A stretch of 64,000 nt of DNA, taken from contig NZ_SJON01000020.1 of the NCBI RefSeq assembly GCF_004331385.1, forward strand, positions 18,657 to 82,656, read 5' to 3'. The stretch's first letter is position 1. Each line of letters starts with the position of its first letter. Shown here piece after piece: positions 30,906-39,143 of the stretch. This stretch comes from Enterobacter quasihormaechei. Its GTDB lineage: Bacteria; Pseudomonadota; Gammaproteobacteria; Enterobacterales; Enterobacteriaceae. A program made the translations under genes and the position numbers. Below the pieces are notes generated by a model that did no database searches, was not told the DNA's origin, and worked only from the letters and a program-made list of their open reading frames with translations.

Positions 30906-31889
30906 ATGGCAACACGTATTGAATTTCACAAGCATGGTGGCCCTGACGTACTCAACGCGGTGGAGTTCACCCCCGCCGCGCCTGGTGAAAATGAAATCCA
31001 GGTTGAAAACAAAGCGATTGGCATTAACTACATCGATACCTATATTCGCGGCGGCCTCTATCCGCCTCCGTCGATGCCGAGCGGGCTGGGCACCGAGGCG
31101 GCCGGTATCGTCAGCAAAGTGGGTAGCGGGGTCAAGCACATCAAAGAAGGCGATCGCGTGGTGTACGCGCAGTCTGCGCTGGGCGCTTACAGCTCCGTCC
31201 ACAATGTTCCGGCCGAGAAAGCGGCGCTTCTGCCGAATGCGATTGGCTTCGAGCAGGCCGCCGCCTCATTCCTCAAAGGGCTGACGGTCTATTATCTGCT
31301 GCGCAAAACCTATGAAATTAAGCCCGATGAGCAGTTTCTGTTCCATGCTGCTGCTGGTGGCGTGGGGTTGATTGCCTGCCAGTGGGCGAAGGCCCTGGGC
31401 GCGAAGCTGATCGGCACCGTGGGCAGCGCCCAAAAAGCACAGCGTGCGCTGGACGCGGGCGCCTGGCAGGTAATCAACTACCGGGAAGAGAGCATCGTTG
31501 AGCGGCTCAAAGAGATCACCGGCGGCAAAAAGGTGCGCGTCGTGTATGACTCGGTGGGGAAAGACACGTGGGAGTCTTCGCTGGACTGCCTGCAACGTCG
31601 CGGGCTGATGGTGAGCTTCGGTAACGCCTCTGGCGCTGTCACCGGCGTCAATCTCGGCATTCTGAATCAGAAAGGGTCGCTGTACGTCACACGCCCTTCC
31701 CTGCAAGGTTACATCACCAACCGGGAAGAACTTGAGGAAGCCAGCAATGAGCTGTTCTCGCTGATTGCCAGCGGCGTCATCAAAGTAGACGTGGCGGATG
31801 CGCAGAAATTCGCGCTAACCGATGCACAACGCGCGCATGAAGTGCTGGAGAGCCGGGCAACGCAGGGATCAAGCCTGTTAATTCCCTGA
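30906..31889 (+). CDS. qorA: NADPH:quinone oxidoreductase QorA
   Basis: 327 aa zinc-less medium-chain dehydrogenase/reductase. The N-terminal GroES-like domain is followed by the Rossmann domain with AAAGGVGLIACQWAKALGA at about 147-165. It reduces quinones with NADPH. Located upstream of and divergent from dnaB as in E. coli. Confidence 0.96.
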   Translation: MATRIEFHKHGGPDVLNAVEFTPAAPGENEIQVENKAIGINYIDTYIRGGLYPPPSMPSGLGTEAAGIVSKVGSGVKHIKEGDRVVYAQSALGAYSSVHNVPAEKAALLPNAIGFEQAAASFLKGLTVYYLLRKTYEIKPDEQFLFHAAAGGVGLIACQWAKALGAKLIGTVGSAQKAQRALDAGAWQVINYREESIVERLKEITGGKKVRVVYDSVGKDTWESSLDCLQRRGLMVSFGNASGAVTGVNLGILNQKGSLYVTRPSLQGYITNREELEEASNELFSLIASGVIKVDVADAQKFALTDAQRAHEVLESRATQGSSLLIP

Positions 31890-31905
31890 GCCATAAAAAG
31901 AAATT

Positions 31906-31936
31906 GGGCTTCCCGTGGGAAGCCCTTTCTTTTTTT
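31906..31936 (+). terminator. Intrinsic terminator of qorA
   Basis: GGGCTTCCC-gt-GGGAAGCCC (31906-31925) is followed by TTTCTTTTTTT. It begins 16 bases after the qorA stop. Confidence 0.92.
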
Positions 31937-32073
31937 AGTTCGGCTGTATGTAGGGTACAGCTCGATGAATTCTTTAGCGGCAGCCATAGTGACAGATTCG
32001 ATAAGTAAATCCTATTCTGTTCTAAGGATTGCTGCCGGAAAAGTTGCAGGTATGTGACGAACCCCTCAATACC

Positions 32074-32316
32074 TTAGTAACGGAAGCGGTTATTACGCTG
32101 ATAAGTGGGCAGTTTTGGTGATTTAATCGCCCGTATCGCCCATACCACCGCAATCGCCAGAAGTAACCACGGCAGGAGCTTAATTGTCAGGGCAAATAAG
32201 CCGCCGACAAACATCACCACCGTGGCCACCACGAGCGCAGCCAGAATACCGAGCAGCGACACGCCCGTGACCATCAGCATGATAAAAAAGCCAATCACAA
32301 AAAGTAGTTCCAGCAT
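32074..32316 (-). CDS. pspG: Phage shock protein G
   Basis: 80 aa inner membrane protein with two hydrophobic segments (about 1-40 and 45-62) and a basic tail (KSPKLPTYQRNNRFRY). It is an effector of the phage shock response, transcribed by sigma-54 with PspF. The start MLELLFVIGFF fits both the E. coli length and the -24/-12 promoter; a longer open frame to 32439 runs through that promoter and is rejected. Confidence 0.92.
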   Translation of the reverse strand: MLELLFVIGFFIMLMVTGVSLLGILAALVVATVVMFVGGLFALTIKLLPWLLLAIAVVWAIRAIKSPKLPTYQRNNRFRY

Positions 32317-32355
32317 GGTGCTCTCCCACGAGTTCCCGAATGATGCTGCGATCAT

Positions 32356-32371
32356 TACAAGAAACGTGCCA
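32356..32371 (-). promoter_or_regulatory. Sigma-54 promoter of pspG
   Basis: On the minus strand TGGCACGTTTCTTGTA has the consensus TGGCAC-N5-TTG and the right spacing. It is 40 bases before the pspG start. PspF sites should lie further upstream but were not resolved. Confidence 0.85.
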
Positions 32372-32452
32372 AAAGTAAGTCGTTGTTCTGAAAGCGAAAC
32401 GCCCCGCAATCTCTTGCAGGGTGTGGTGTAATTGACCATCTTTTAGCGAAAT

Positions 32453-33448
32453 TTAACGTTTATCCGCAACCAGACGCAGCGCGTGTTCCAGAACCTCAAC
32501 GTCCGCACCGGCTTTATGCGCGTTCTCGCTGAGGTAACGACGCCACTGGCGCGCGCCAGGAATGCCCTGGAACAGGCCAAGCATATGGCGGGTAATATGG
32601 CCCAGGTACGTACCCTTACTCAGTTCGCGCTCAATATACGGATACATAGCGCGCACCACAGCCACCGGATCGGTATCAGCACCTTCAATGCCGAAAATTT
32701 CCCGGTCGACCGTCGCCAGAATGCCCGGATTCTGATACGCCTCGCGTCCGACCATCACGCCATCCATATGTTCGAGATGCGCTTTAGCCTCGTCCAGCGA
32801 GGTAATACCGCCGTTGATCGACATAGTCAGGTGCGGGAAGTCGCGCTTCAGCTGATACACGCGCGGGTAGTCCAGCGGCGGGATCTCGCGGTTCTCTTTC
32901 GGGCTAAGGCCAGAGAGCCAGGCTTTACGGGCGTGGATGATAAACATCTCGCACTCGCCCTTCCCTGACACCGTGTTGATGAAATCACACAGAAATTCGT
33001 AGCTGTCCTGGTCGTCGATGCCAATACGGGTTTTTACCGTGACCGGAATAGAGACGACGTCGCGCATCGCTTTGATGCAGTCCGCCACCAGATTTGCATT
33101 ACCCATCAGGCACGCGCCGAACATACCGTTTTGCACACGGTCGGACGGGCAGCCGACGTTGAGGTTAATCTCGTCATAGCCGCGCGCTTCAGCCAGCTTC
33201 GCACACTGCGCCAGCGCAGCCGGATCGCTGCCACCGAGTTGCAGCGCAACCGGATGCTCTTCTTCGCTGTACGCCAGATAGTCTCCCTTGCCGTGAATAA
33301 TTGCGCCGGTAGTGACCATTTCGGTGTAGAGCAGCGTATGGCGGGAGAGCTGACGCAGGAAATAGCGGCAGTGTCTGTCCGTCCAGTCGAGCATCGGCGC
33401 GATGGAGAAACGGTGTGCAGGGAAAGCGGTCTGGAATTCTGACGACAT
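32453..33448 (-). CDS. dusA: tRNA-dihydrouridine(20/20a) synthase DusA
   Basis: 331 aa FMN-dependent TIM-barrel enzyme that reduces U20/U20a in the tRNA D-loop. The flavin-site motif [12 protein letters not shown] is at the N-terminus, the catalytic cysteine (about 100) is in [12 protein letters not shown] and [11 protein letters not shown] follows. A C-terminal helical tRNA-binding domain begins near residue 250. Confidence 0.96.
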   Translation of the reverse strand: MSSEFQTAFPAHRFSIAPMLDWTDRHCRYFLRQLSRHTLLYTEMVTTGAIIHGKGDYLAYSEEEHPVALQLGGSDPAALAQCAKLAEARGYDEINLNVGCPSDRVQNGMFGACLMGNANLVADCIKAMRDVVSIPVTVKTRIGIDDQDSYEFLCDFINTVSGKGECEMFIIHARKAWLSGLSPKENREIPPLDYPRVYQLKRDFPHLTMSINGGITSLDEAKAHLEHMDGVMVGREAYQNPGILATVDREIFGIEGADTDPVAVVRAMYPYIERELSKGTYLGHITRHMLGLFQGIPGARQWRRYLSENAHKAGADVEVLEHALRLVADKR

Positions 33449-33503
33449 GGCGAACTTTTAAGCATCTGGTGGAAAAGGGGCGCTACTATAGCACAAAGAA
33501 AAG

Positions 33504-33524
33504 CCGGAGGCGCAGCGCCTCCGG
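33504..33524 (-). terminator. Terminator of the TraF-like gene
   Basis: CCGGAGGCG-cag-CGCCTCCGG, a perfect 9-bp stem, is followed on the minus strand by CTTTTCTTT, just after the stop at 33531. Confidence 0.85.
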
Positions 33525-33530
33525 TGTACT

Positions 33531-34841
33531 TTAGAACGTCATACTCAACTGCGCCCCTGCGCCCCAGGTCTCGTCTTCGCCATAAAGCCCCATCAGGTCA
33601 ACATGAACGGAGCTGAACGGCGCAAAACCGAGGCCGCCGGTAAAGACGTTGCTGTCGTTACCTTTCATGTCCGCACGATAACCGGCGCGCACCGCCAGCC
33701 AGCTCAGCGGTGTGACTTCTGCACCAATGCCAGCGTACTGGGATGTATCTTCGCTTTTGAAGCCTTTGGTCTCGGTCAGGTCGCCGTCTGCGGTCAGGGT
33801 CACCATATCGTTATGCCAGGCCGCTCCGGCGGTCACCAGCGGGCGGATCTGGTAGGTGTCTTTATAACTCACTACCTCTCCCGTGCGCCCGTTGCGGATG
33901 CGGATATCTTTGGTATCGATATCGCGGGACATCAGGTTTTGCCCGCTCACGCCGACCGTCCAGTTTTCACCGAAATCAGCGGCAATACCGGCATCGACGT
34001 TGAAGCCGGTGTCGTCGGTACGGTAGCGGCTGTCGTTCCACTTATTACTGTCGTAATCGTAGATTGAGGTGGTGTAGTTATAGAGCCAGGTTTTTTGCAG
34101 CTTTGGCGTAACGCCAACGGAAACCGGAACGCCGCCAAGATCGAACTGGCGGGCCACCGCAATACCGTAGTCGGACACAATCGCCGCCCGGCCAGAGGCC
34201 GTCGAGTTGAGGTTTTTGGTGATTTGATCGGTACCGTTTAGCGCAGCGTCAAGCGCCACACCGGCCGCCACCGCGTCGCTTCGCTGGATGCCACGCAGAT
34301 AATCAATATCCTGCTGGTCGATAGAAGTGCTCACGCGCCCGTGGGCATAGCCTTTCGCCATAAAGGCCACTGAAAGCACGTCGTTAGGAATGCTGACGGC
34401 AATCCCCGCCCCTGCGGTGGCGTGCGCGGTTTTGCCTTTCAGGTAGTCCAGCTCATCCGCGAGATCTTTCGCTGCGCCCTGGAACTGGTTGATTGAGCCT
34501 AACGGGTTGGTGATGATTTCAATCGGCGTCAGGCTATCCACCACGTCCTGATAGCGATTGATTTTGTCATTGATGGTATCAATCTCGTCCTGAAGATTGT
34601 CCTCATCGGTCACCTGCACGCCGACGGACGGCAAAATAACCGTCACGTCATCCTCAGGTTTTGACTTTGCCAGCAGCGCCGGGTTGATCAAGGCGCCGCT
34701 GCCATAACTTCCGGCCGCTACGCCCGTGCCACCCATTGCGTCGCTACGCGCTTCCGTCCAGGTATTGGCTGCTCCCGCCTGATTTGCCATAAAAAAGGAG
34801 ACAGCGATGCTAACCATCGAAAATTTAAAATGTTTTTTCAC
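33531..34841 (-). CDS. TraF-like outer-membrane beta-barrel protein
   Basis: 436 aa with a signal peptide of about 24 residues (cleavage near NQAGA). The mature N-terminus has SDAMGGTGVAAGSYGSGALINPALLA, split here as SDAMGGTGVAAG and SGALINPALLA, a pattern of the TraF_2 and FadL/OmpP1-type barrels. A coiled region follows (about 80-135), then many alternating-hydrophobic strands, ending in the barrel-type aromatic terminus QLSMTF. Despite the family name TraF, there are no conjugation genes near. It occupies the place of E. coli yjbM. Function and ligand are unknown. Confidence 0.75.
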   Translation of the reverse strand: MKKHFKFSMVSIAVSFFMANQAGAANTWTEARSDAMGGTGVAAGSYGSGALINPALLAKSKPEDDVTVILPSVGVQVTDEDNLQDEIDTINDKINRYQDVVDSLTPIEIITNPLGSINQFQGAAKDLADELDYLKGKTAHATAGAGIAVSIPNDVLSVAFMAKGYAHGRVSTSIDQQDIDYLRGIQRSDAVAAGVALDAALNGTDQITKNLNSTASGRAAIVSDYGIAVARQFDLGGVPVSVGVTPKLQKTWLYNYTTSIYDYDSNKWNDSRYRTDDTGFNVDAGIAADFGENWTVGVSGQNLMSRDIDTKDIRIRNGRTGEVVSYKDTYQIRPLVTAGAAWHNDMVTLTADGDLTETKGFKSEDTSQYAGIGAEVTPLSWLAVRAGYRADMKGNDSNVFTGGLGFAPFSSVHVDLMGLYGEDETWGAGAQLSMTF

Positions 34842-35009
34842 AGTGTGCTCGTAAATAGTTTGTTATTAGTTAACCCTGTCTGTTATCACCCAAACAGGAA
34901 CGAACTATTGCTGTGAATAAGTACAAAAAGACCCGCTATTTCCCTAAGTTAAATTCCATCCCGGCCTGTTCTAATGTGTGACGACCATCAATATTTATAG
35001 AAGAGGAAA

Positions 35010-35498
35010 TTATTTTCGCCCAGGTTTTCCATCGTGCGGCCCAAAAAACTGAGGCGGATGGTCTACCCAGCGGTCTTCGCGCGTTGCGGCATAAACCGGA
35101 TTAAGCGGATAGTAGATGCGGTTGTGCTTTTTATTGGCCTCGCCCACTACCAGTAAGCGCACCTCTTCCTCGGTATTGTTGATAAAGGTATGGCACACAC
35201 CCGTGCCGGCAGGAAACCCGACGCTGTCGCCAGGTTCGAGCTTCCACAGATAGCCATTGATCCAGGCCTCAGGATAACCCTCCAGAACGTATACAAACTC
35301 TTCTTCATCACTTTCCGCATGCGGATAAGACGTACGGCGTCCGGGCGGCAGCCGTTCATGGTGAATACCAATGCGGCCGAGACCCAGCTTGCGGGCCAGC
35401 GGCGCGCCAATTGAGAAACGTTCGTTGCTGTCAGGATAAGTGGCGTCATCGGCACCTTCCACGTCCCGCCAGTGCCGAATACAGTCAGGTCTTTTCAT
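35010..35498 (-). CDS. Cupin-domain protein
   Basis: 162 aa. It has a cupin_2-type beta-barrel with motif 1 around SYPHAESDEEEFVYVLEG (about 57-74) and motif 2 GDSVGFPAGTGVCHTFINN (about 87-105). The histidines and glutamates there could bind one metal ion. No substrate can be assigned. The start MKRPDCIRHWRDV follows GGGAGATC; a longer frame to 35690 overlaps zur and is rejected. Divergent from zur, 116 bases apart, so zinc-responsive control is possible but no Zur box was identified. Confidence 0.82.
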   Translation of the reverse strand: MKRPDCIRHWRDVEGADDATYPDSNERFSIGAPLARKLGLGRIGIHHERLPPGRRTSYPHAESDEEEFVYVLEGYPEAWINGYLWKLEPGDSVGFPAGTGVCHTFINNTEEEVRLLVVGEANKKHNRIYYPLNPVYAATREDRWVDHPPQFFGPHDGKPGRK

Positions 35499-35614
35499 TG
35501 CGCGATCTCCCGGTTTGCGATGCGTCAGGTATAGCACAGCCTGGCGGATCTCGGTGTTTTTACCAGAACATGATAAAGTGAGGGTTTGAACCCTTATCAC
35601 ATCCGAGGTGCCCG

Positions 35615-36127
35615 ATGGACAAGTCCACAAAAGAGCTGTTAGCGCAAGCTGAAAAGCTGTGCGCGCAACGCAATGTGCGCCTGACCCCACAGCGCCTTGA
35701 GGTCCTGCGTCTGATGAGCCTGCAACAGGGTGCCATCAGCGCCTACGATCTGCTCGACCTGTTACGTGAAAGCGAGCCGCAGGCAAAACCGCCAACCGTC
35801 TATCGGGCGCTGGATTTTCTGCTGGAACAAGGGTTTGTGCATAAGGTGGAGTCAACAAACAGCTATGTGTTGTGCCATCTTTTTGACCAGCCGACCCACA
35901 CGTCTGCCATGTTTATCTGCGATCGCTGTGGCGTGGTGAAGGAGGAGTGTGCGGAAGGAGTGGAAGATATTATGCATACGCTGGCGGCCAGAATGGGCTT
36001 TGCCCTGCGCCATAACGTAATCGAAGCACACGGTTTATGTTCTGCCTGCGTAGAGGTGGAGTCATGCCGCCATCAGGATGCCTGTCAGCACGATCACTCG
36101 ATTCTGGTGAAGAAAAAGCCGCGTTAA
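35615..36127 (+). CDS. zur: Zinc uptake regulator Zur
   Basis: 170 aa Fur-family repressor. The winged-helix DNA-binding domain (about 15-90; LTPQRLEVLRLM, PPTVYRALDFL) is followed by a dimerisation domain with Cys pairs CDRC and CSAC plus the late CRHQDAC for zinc. It represses znuABC and related genes when zinc is sufficient. Convergent with yjbJ. Confidence 0.96.
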   Translation: MDKSTKELLAQAEKLCAQRNVRLTPQRLEVLRLMSLQQGAISAYDLLDLLRESEPQAKPPTVYRALDFLLEQGFVHKVESTNSYVLCHLFDQPTHTSAMFICDRCGVVKEECAEGVEDIMHTLAARMGFALRHNVIEAHGLCSACVEVESCRHQDACQHDHSILVKKKPR

Positions 36128-36133
36128 GGCCAA

Positions 36134-36156
36134 AGAAAAGGCGGCTCATGGCCGCC
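36134..36156 (-). terminator. Terminator of yjbJ
   Basis: GGCGGC (36140-36145) pairs with GCCGCC (36151-36156). On the minus strand the stem is followed by TTTTCTTT. Confidence 0.7.
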
Positions 36157-36173
36157 CTTGGGGATAGTGTCGG

Positions 36174-36383
36174 TTACCAGCGGTAGTCGTTACGGGTTTC
36201 CCAGTCTTTGACTTCGTTTTCCGCCTGATCTTTTTCGTAACCGTAGCGCTCCTGGATTTTACCTACCAGCTGATCGCGCTTACCTTCAATGACGGTCATA
36301 TCGTCATCCGTCAGCTTACCCCACTGTTCTTTCGCTTTACCTTTGAATTGCTTCCAGTTGCCGCCGATTTCGTCTTTATTCAT
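36174..36383 (-). CDS. yjbJ: CsbD-family stress protein YjbJ
   Basis: 69 aa, with the CsbD signature GNWKQFKGKAKEQWGKLTDDD at the N-terminus (residues about 8-28) and a charged helical remainder. It is an abundant stationary-phase/general-stress protein in E. coli, of unknown mechanism. Located between zur and dinF as in E. coli. Confidence 0.94.
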   Translation of the reverse strand: MNKDEIGGNWKQFKGKAKEQWGKLTDDDMTVIEGKRDQLVGKIQERYGYEKDQAENEVKDWETRNDYRW

Positions 36384-36502
36384 AATCGTGTCCTCGTGTT
36401 AAGCGTCTATGAGTATCGTCCGCTTCGTTCTTTTCTGCTGGACGTGATTATTATTGTAGTTAAGGATTCGGAAGTTATTTTTATATTCGGAATCTTTAAC
36501 CG

Positions 36503-37840
36503 CTACGACATATCGTGTCGGGCAGGAAACCAGGTATTGTTTCGCCAGTGACGATGCCAGATAACGGCCAGCGAAAGGCCACGCAATGAGAGAAAAACCG
36601 CCAGCGCCAGCCACAGGCCATGATTGCCAAGATACGGCACGGACAGCAGCGTAAGGCCGAAGCCCGCCGCCGCGACGGCCATGCTGTTGCGCATCTCCGC
36701 CCCTCGCGTGGCACCAATAAACATGCCGTCCAGCAGATAGCACCACACGCCCACCACCGGTAATACCACCTGCCAGAGGATGTAGCGATCGGCAAGCGCC
36801 TGAAGCGCGGGCAGCGAGGTAAGTAGCGCGACAATATGCCCACCAAAACAGGCGTAAACCAGGGCAAAGATCAGCGCCACCAGACCCGCCTGACGGCAGG
36901 CAGCCCGCCACACCTCGCGTAGCTGGCCGCTTTCACGCGCGCCGTATGCCTGCCCGGAATGCGCCTCCACGGCGTAAGCAAAACCATCCAGCGCGTAAGC
37001 GGTAAAGGTCAGTAAGGTCATGAGCACTGCGTTGACCGCGACGATTTCTGGCCCAAGCCGCGCACCAAAAACAGTTAATGCACCAAAGCAGAGTTGCAGC
37101 AGGAGCGAGCGCAGCATGATGTCGCGATTAAGCGCCAGCAGCTTACGCATATTGCCGCGCCAGGCCGTTTTCAGAAGATCGAGGGTGATGCCGCGCATCG
37201 TCAGCACGCGCCAGACCATCCACAAACCGATCAGCAGCGTACCGTATTCAGCAATCGCCGTGGCCAGCGCCGCGCCGCGAACGTTCATGTGCAGTCCCAT
37301 TACCAGCCAGAGATCGAGCACAATGTTAAGCAGGTTGCCCACCACCAGCAGGATCACCGGCGCGCGGGCGTACTGCACGCCCAGTAACCAGCCCAGGAGG
37401 ACCAGGTTTGCCAGTGAAGCGGGCGCGCTGAGCCAGCGAATTTCGAGGAAGCGCCGGGCCTGCTCCAGCACGGCATCACTGCCGCCCACAATATGGAGCG
37501 CCAGATCAATGAGCGGCGTACGCAACAGGACGATTAACGCGCCGGCACCGAACGCCAGCATGAGCGGCTGAACCAGCGCACGCGCCAGACGCAGGGGATC
37601 TTTTGCACCATACGCCTGGGCCGTCAGGCCTGTTGTACTCATGCGTAAAAAGAGAAGCAGCATAAAGAGGAAGCTGGTCGCCGTTGCGCCGATCGCGACG
37701 CCGCCCAGATAAATCGGCGAATCCAGATGCCCGATTACCGCCGTGTCCACCAGCCCCAGCAGGGGAACGGTAATATTGGAAAAAATCATCGGTAGCGCAA
37801 GACGCCACAACGCCTTATCGGCAGAAGTTAGCAATGCCAT
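36503..37840 (-). CDS. dinF: MATE-family efflux protein DinF
   Basis: 445 aa with 12 membrane helices. MATE motifs are seen in the first half (LPMIFSNITVPLLGLVDTAVIGHL) and the second half repeat. DinF protects E. coli against oxidative stress and bile salts. It lies 63 bases downstream of lexA and is therefore part of the SOS-induced lexA-dinF operon. Confidence 0.93.
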   Translation of the reverse strand: MALLTSADKALWRLALPMIFSNITVPLLGLVDTAVIGHLDSPIYLGGVAIGATATSFLFMLLLFLRMSTTGLTAQAYGAKDPLRLARALVQPLMLAFGAGALIVLLRTPLIDLALHIVGGSDAVLEQARRFLEIRWLSAPASLANLVLLGWLLGVQYARAPVILLVVGNLLNIVLDLWLVMGLHMNVRGAALATAIAEYGTLLIGLWMVWRVLTMRGITLDLLKTAWRGNMRKLLALNRDIMLRSLLLQLCFGALTVFGARLGPEIVAVNAVLMTLLTFTAYALDGFAYAVEAHSGQAYGARESGQLREVWRAACRQAGLVALIFALVYACFGGHIVALLTSLPALQALADRYILWQVVLPVVGVWCYLLDGMFIGATRGAEMRNSMAVAAAGFGLTLLSVPYLGNHGLWLALAVFLSLRGLSLAVIWHRHWRNNTWFPARHDMS

Positions 37841-37903
37841 GGAAATTACCGGAATCAGAAAATAGGCCAGGCTGTAGAGGAGCTACAGCCTGTCAGGAAG
37901 AGA

Positions 37904-38512
37904 TTACAGCCATTCACCGTTGCGGATAACGCCTACCGCCAGGCCTTCAATGGAGAAGCTCTGCTCGCGGAGGTCCACCACAATTGGGGAGAATTCGTTG
38001 TTTTCTGGCAGAAGCTGAACGGTATTACCTTGTTTTTTCAGGCGCTTAACCGTCACTTCATCATCAATGCGCGCTACCACGACTTGCCCGTTACGCACGT
38101 CCTGCGTTTTGTGTACCGCAAGCAGATCGCCATCCAGAATGCCGATATCTTTCATGGACATTCCGCTAACGCGCAGCAGGAAATCGGCGCTCGGCTTGAA
38201 CATGCCTGGGTCAACCTGATAGTGCCCTTCAATATGCTGCTGTGCCAGCAGGGGTTCACCTGCGGCAACGCGGCCCACCAGCGGAATACCGGTCTCTTCT
38301 TCCACCAACAGACGAATACCGCGTGAGGCACCGGAAACAATCTCAATCACGCCCTTACGCGCCAGCGCTTTAAGGTGCTCTTCGGCAGCATTAGGAGAAC
38401 GGAAGCCCAGACGCTGTGCAATTTCTGCACGCGTGGGTGGCATACCCGTCTGGCCGATATGATCCCGAATGAGATCAAACACCTCTTGCTGCCTGGTCGT
38501 TAACGCTTTCAT
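37904..38512 (-). CDS. lexA: SOS repressor LexA
   Basis: 202 aa. The N-terminal winged helix (1-70) binds SOS boxes. The self-cleavage site is Ala84-Gly85 (VAAGEP), and the catalytic dyad is Ser119 (GMSMKD) and Lys156 (VTVKRL). All are intact. It is autoregulated by two boxes directly upstream. Confidence 0.98.
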   Translation of the reverse strand: MKALTTRQQEVFDLIRDHIGQTGMPPTRAEIAQRLGFRSPNAAEEHLKALARKGVIEIVSGASRGIRLLVEEETGIPLVGRVAAGEPLLAQQHIEGHYQVDPGMFKPSADFLLRVSGMSMKDIGILDGDLLAVHKTQDVRNGQVVVARIDDEVTVKRLKKQGNTVQLLPENNEFSPIVVDLREQSFSIEGLAVGVIRNGEWL

Positions 38513-38520
38513 ACCGCCCC

Positions 38521-38557
38521 CTGGGTGTATATACAGTTATGCTGTGAGTATATACAG
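38521..38557 (-). promoter_or_regulatory. Twin LexA boxes of the lexA-dinF promoter
   Basis: On the minus strand CTGTATATACTCACAG (38542-38557) and CTGTATATACACCCAG (38521-38536) are separated by 5 bases. Both fit CTG-N10-CAG exactly and match E. coli lexA. Confidence 0.95.
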
Positions 38558-38620
38558 TCAAAGGCGATTTTGGAACCAAAAACTGCACAAAAAACCAGGG
38601 ACTTAATTATTCCTCGAGGC

Positions 38621-38989
38621 TCATCGGAAATGTGACCAAAGCAGCGTGACCCAGGTGATCGCCGCGGTGATAATCGACAGCAGCACGGCAGCGGAACCCA
38701 TGTCTTTCGCCCGGCCAGACAGTTCATGGAATTCCGACCCTATCCGGTCAACAACGGCCTCAATAGCGCTATTAAGAATTTCCACTATCATCACCAGAAG
38801 GACAGAACCGATGAGAAGCACGCGGGTGATAGCATCAACATCAAGGAAGCAGGCGATGATAACTGCAACGATCGCGGCAACCGCTTCCTGGCGGAAGGCG
38901 GCTTCATTAACCCATGCGGCGCGAAAGCCTTTCCATGAATAACCGGCAGCTTTAATGATTCGGGTTAACCCAGTGGTATTATTGGCCAT
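38621..38989 (-). CDS. dgkA: Diacylglycerol kinase DgkA
   Basis: 122 aa trimeric integral membrane kinase that recycles diacylglycerol from osmoregulated glucan synthesis to phosphatidate. There are three membrane helices, with the catalytic segment VEILNSAIEAVVDRIG at about 68-83. Divergent from plsB, as in E. coli. Confidence 0.97.
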   Translation of the reverse strand: MANNTTGLTRIIKAAGYSWKGFRAAWVNEAAFRQEAVAAIVAVIIACFLDVDAITRVLLIGSVLLVMIVEILNSAIEAVVDRIGSEFHELSGRAKDMGSAAVLLSIITAAITWVTLLWSHFR

Positions 38990-39143
38990 CTAAAGAACCT
39001 TTTATGAGAAATAGCGTCAGTAACTAAAGCTTCAGCGCGTTTTGCTGCAACCTGAAGTATGACGGGTAACAACAGAAATTTTGCGCGCTTTCTGTTATCC
39101 TTGCGCCGCAATTGCATTATTAACCAGAGGCTTTACATCGTTT

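Noticed and set aside
32317..32439. Upstream extension of pspG by 41 codons
   Set aside because: The extension runs across the sigma-54 promoter, so these codons would not be in the mRNA.
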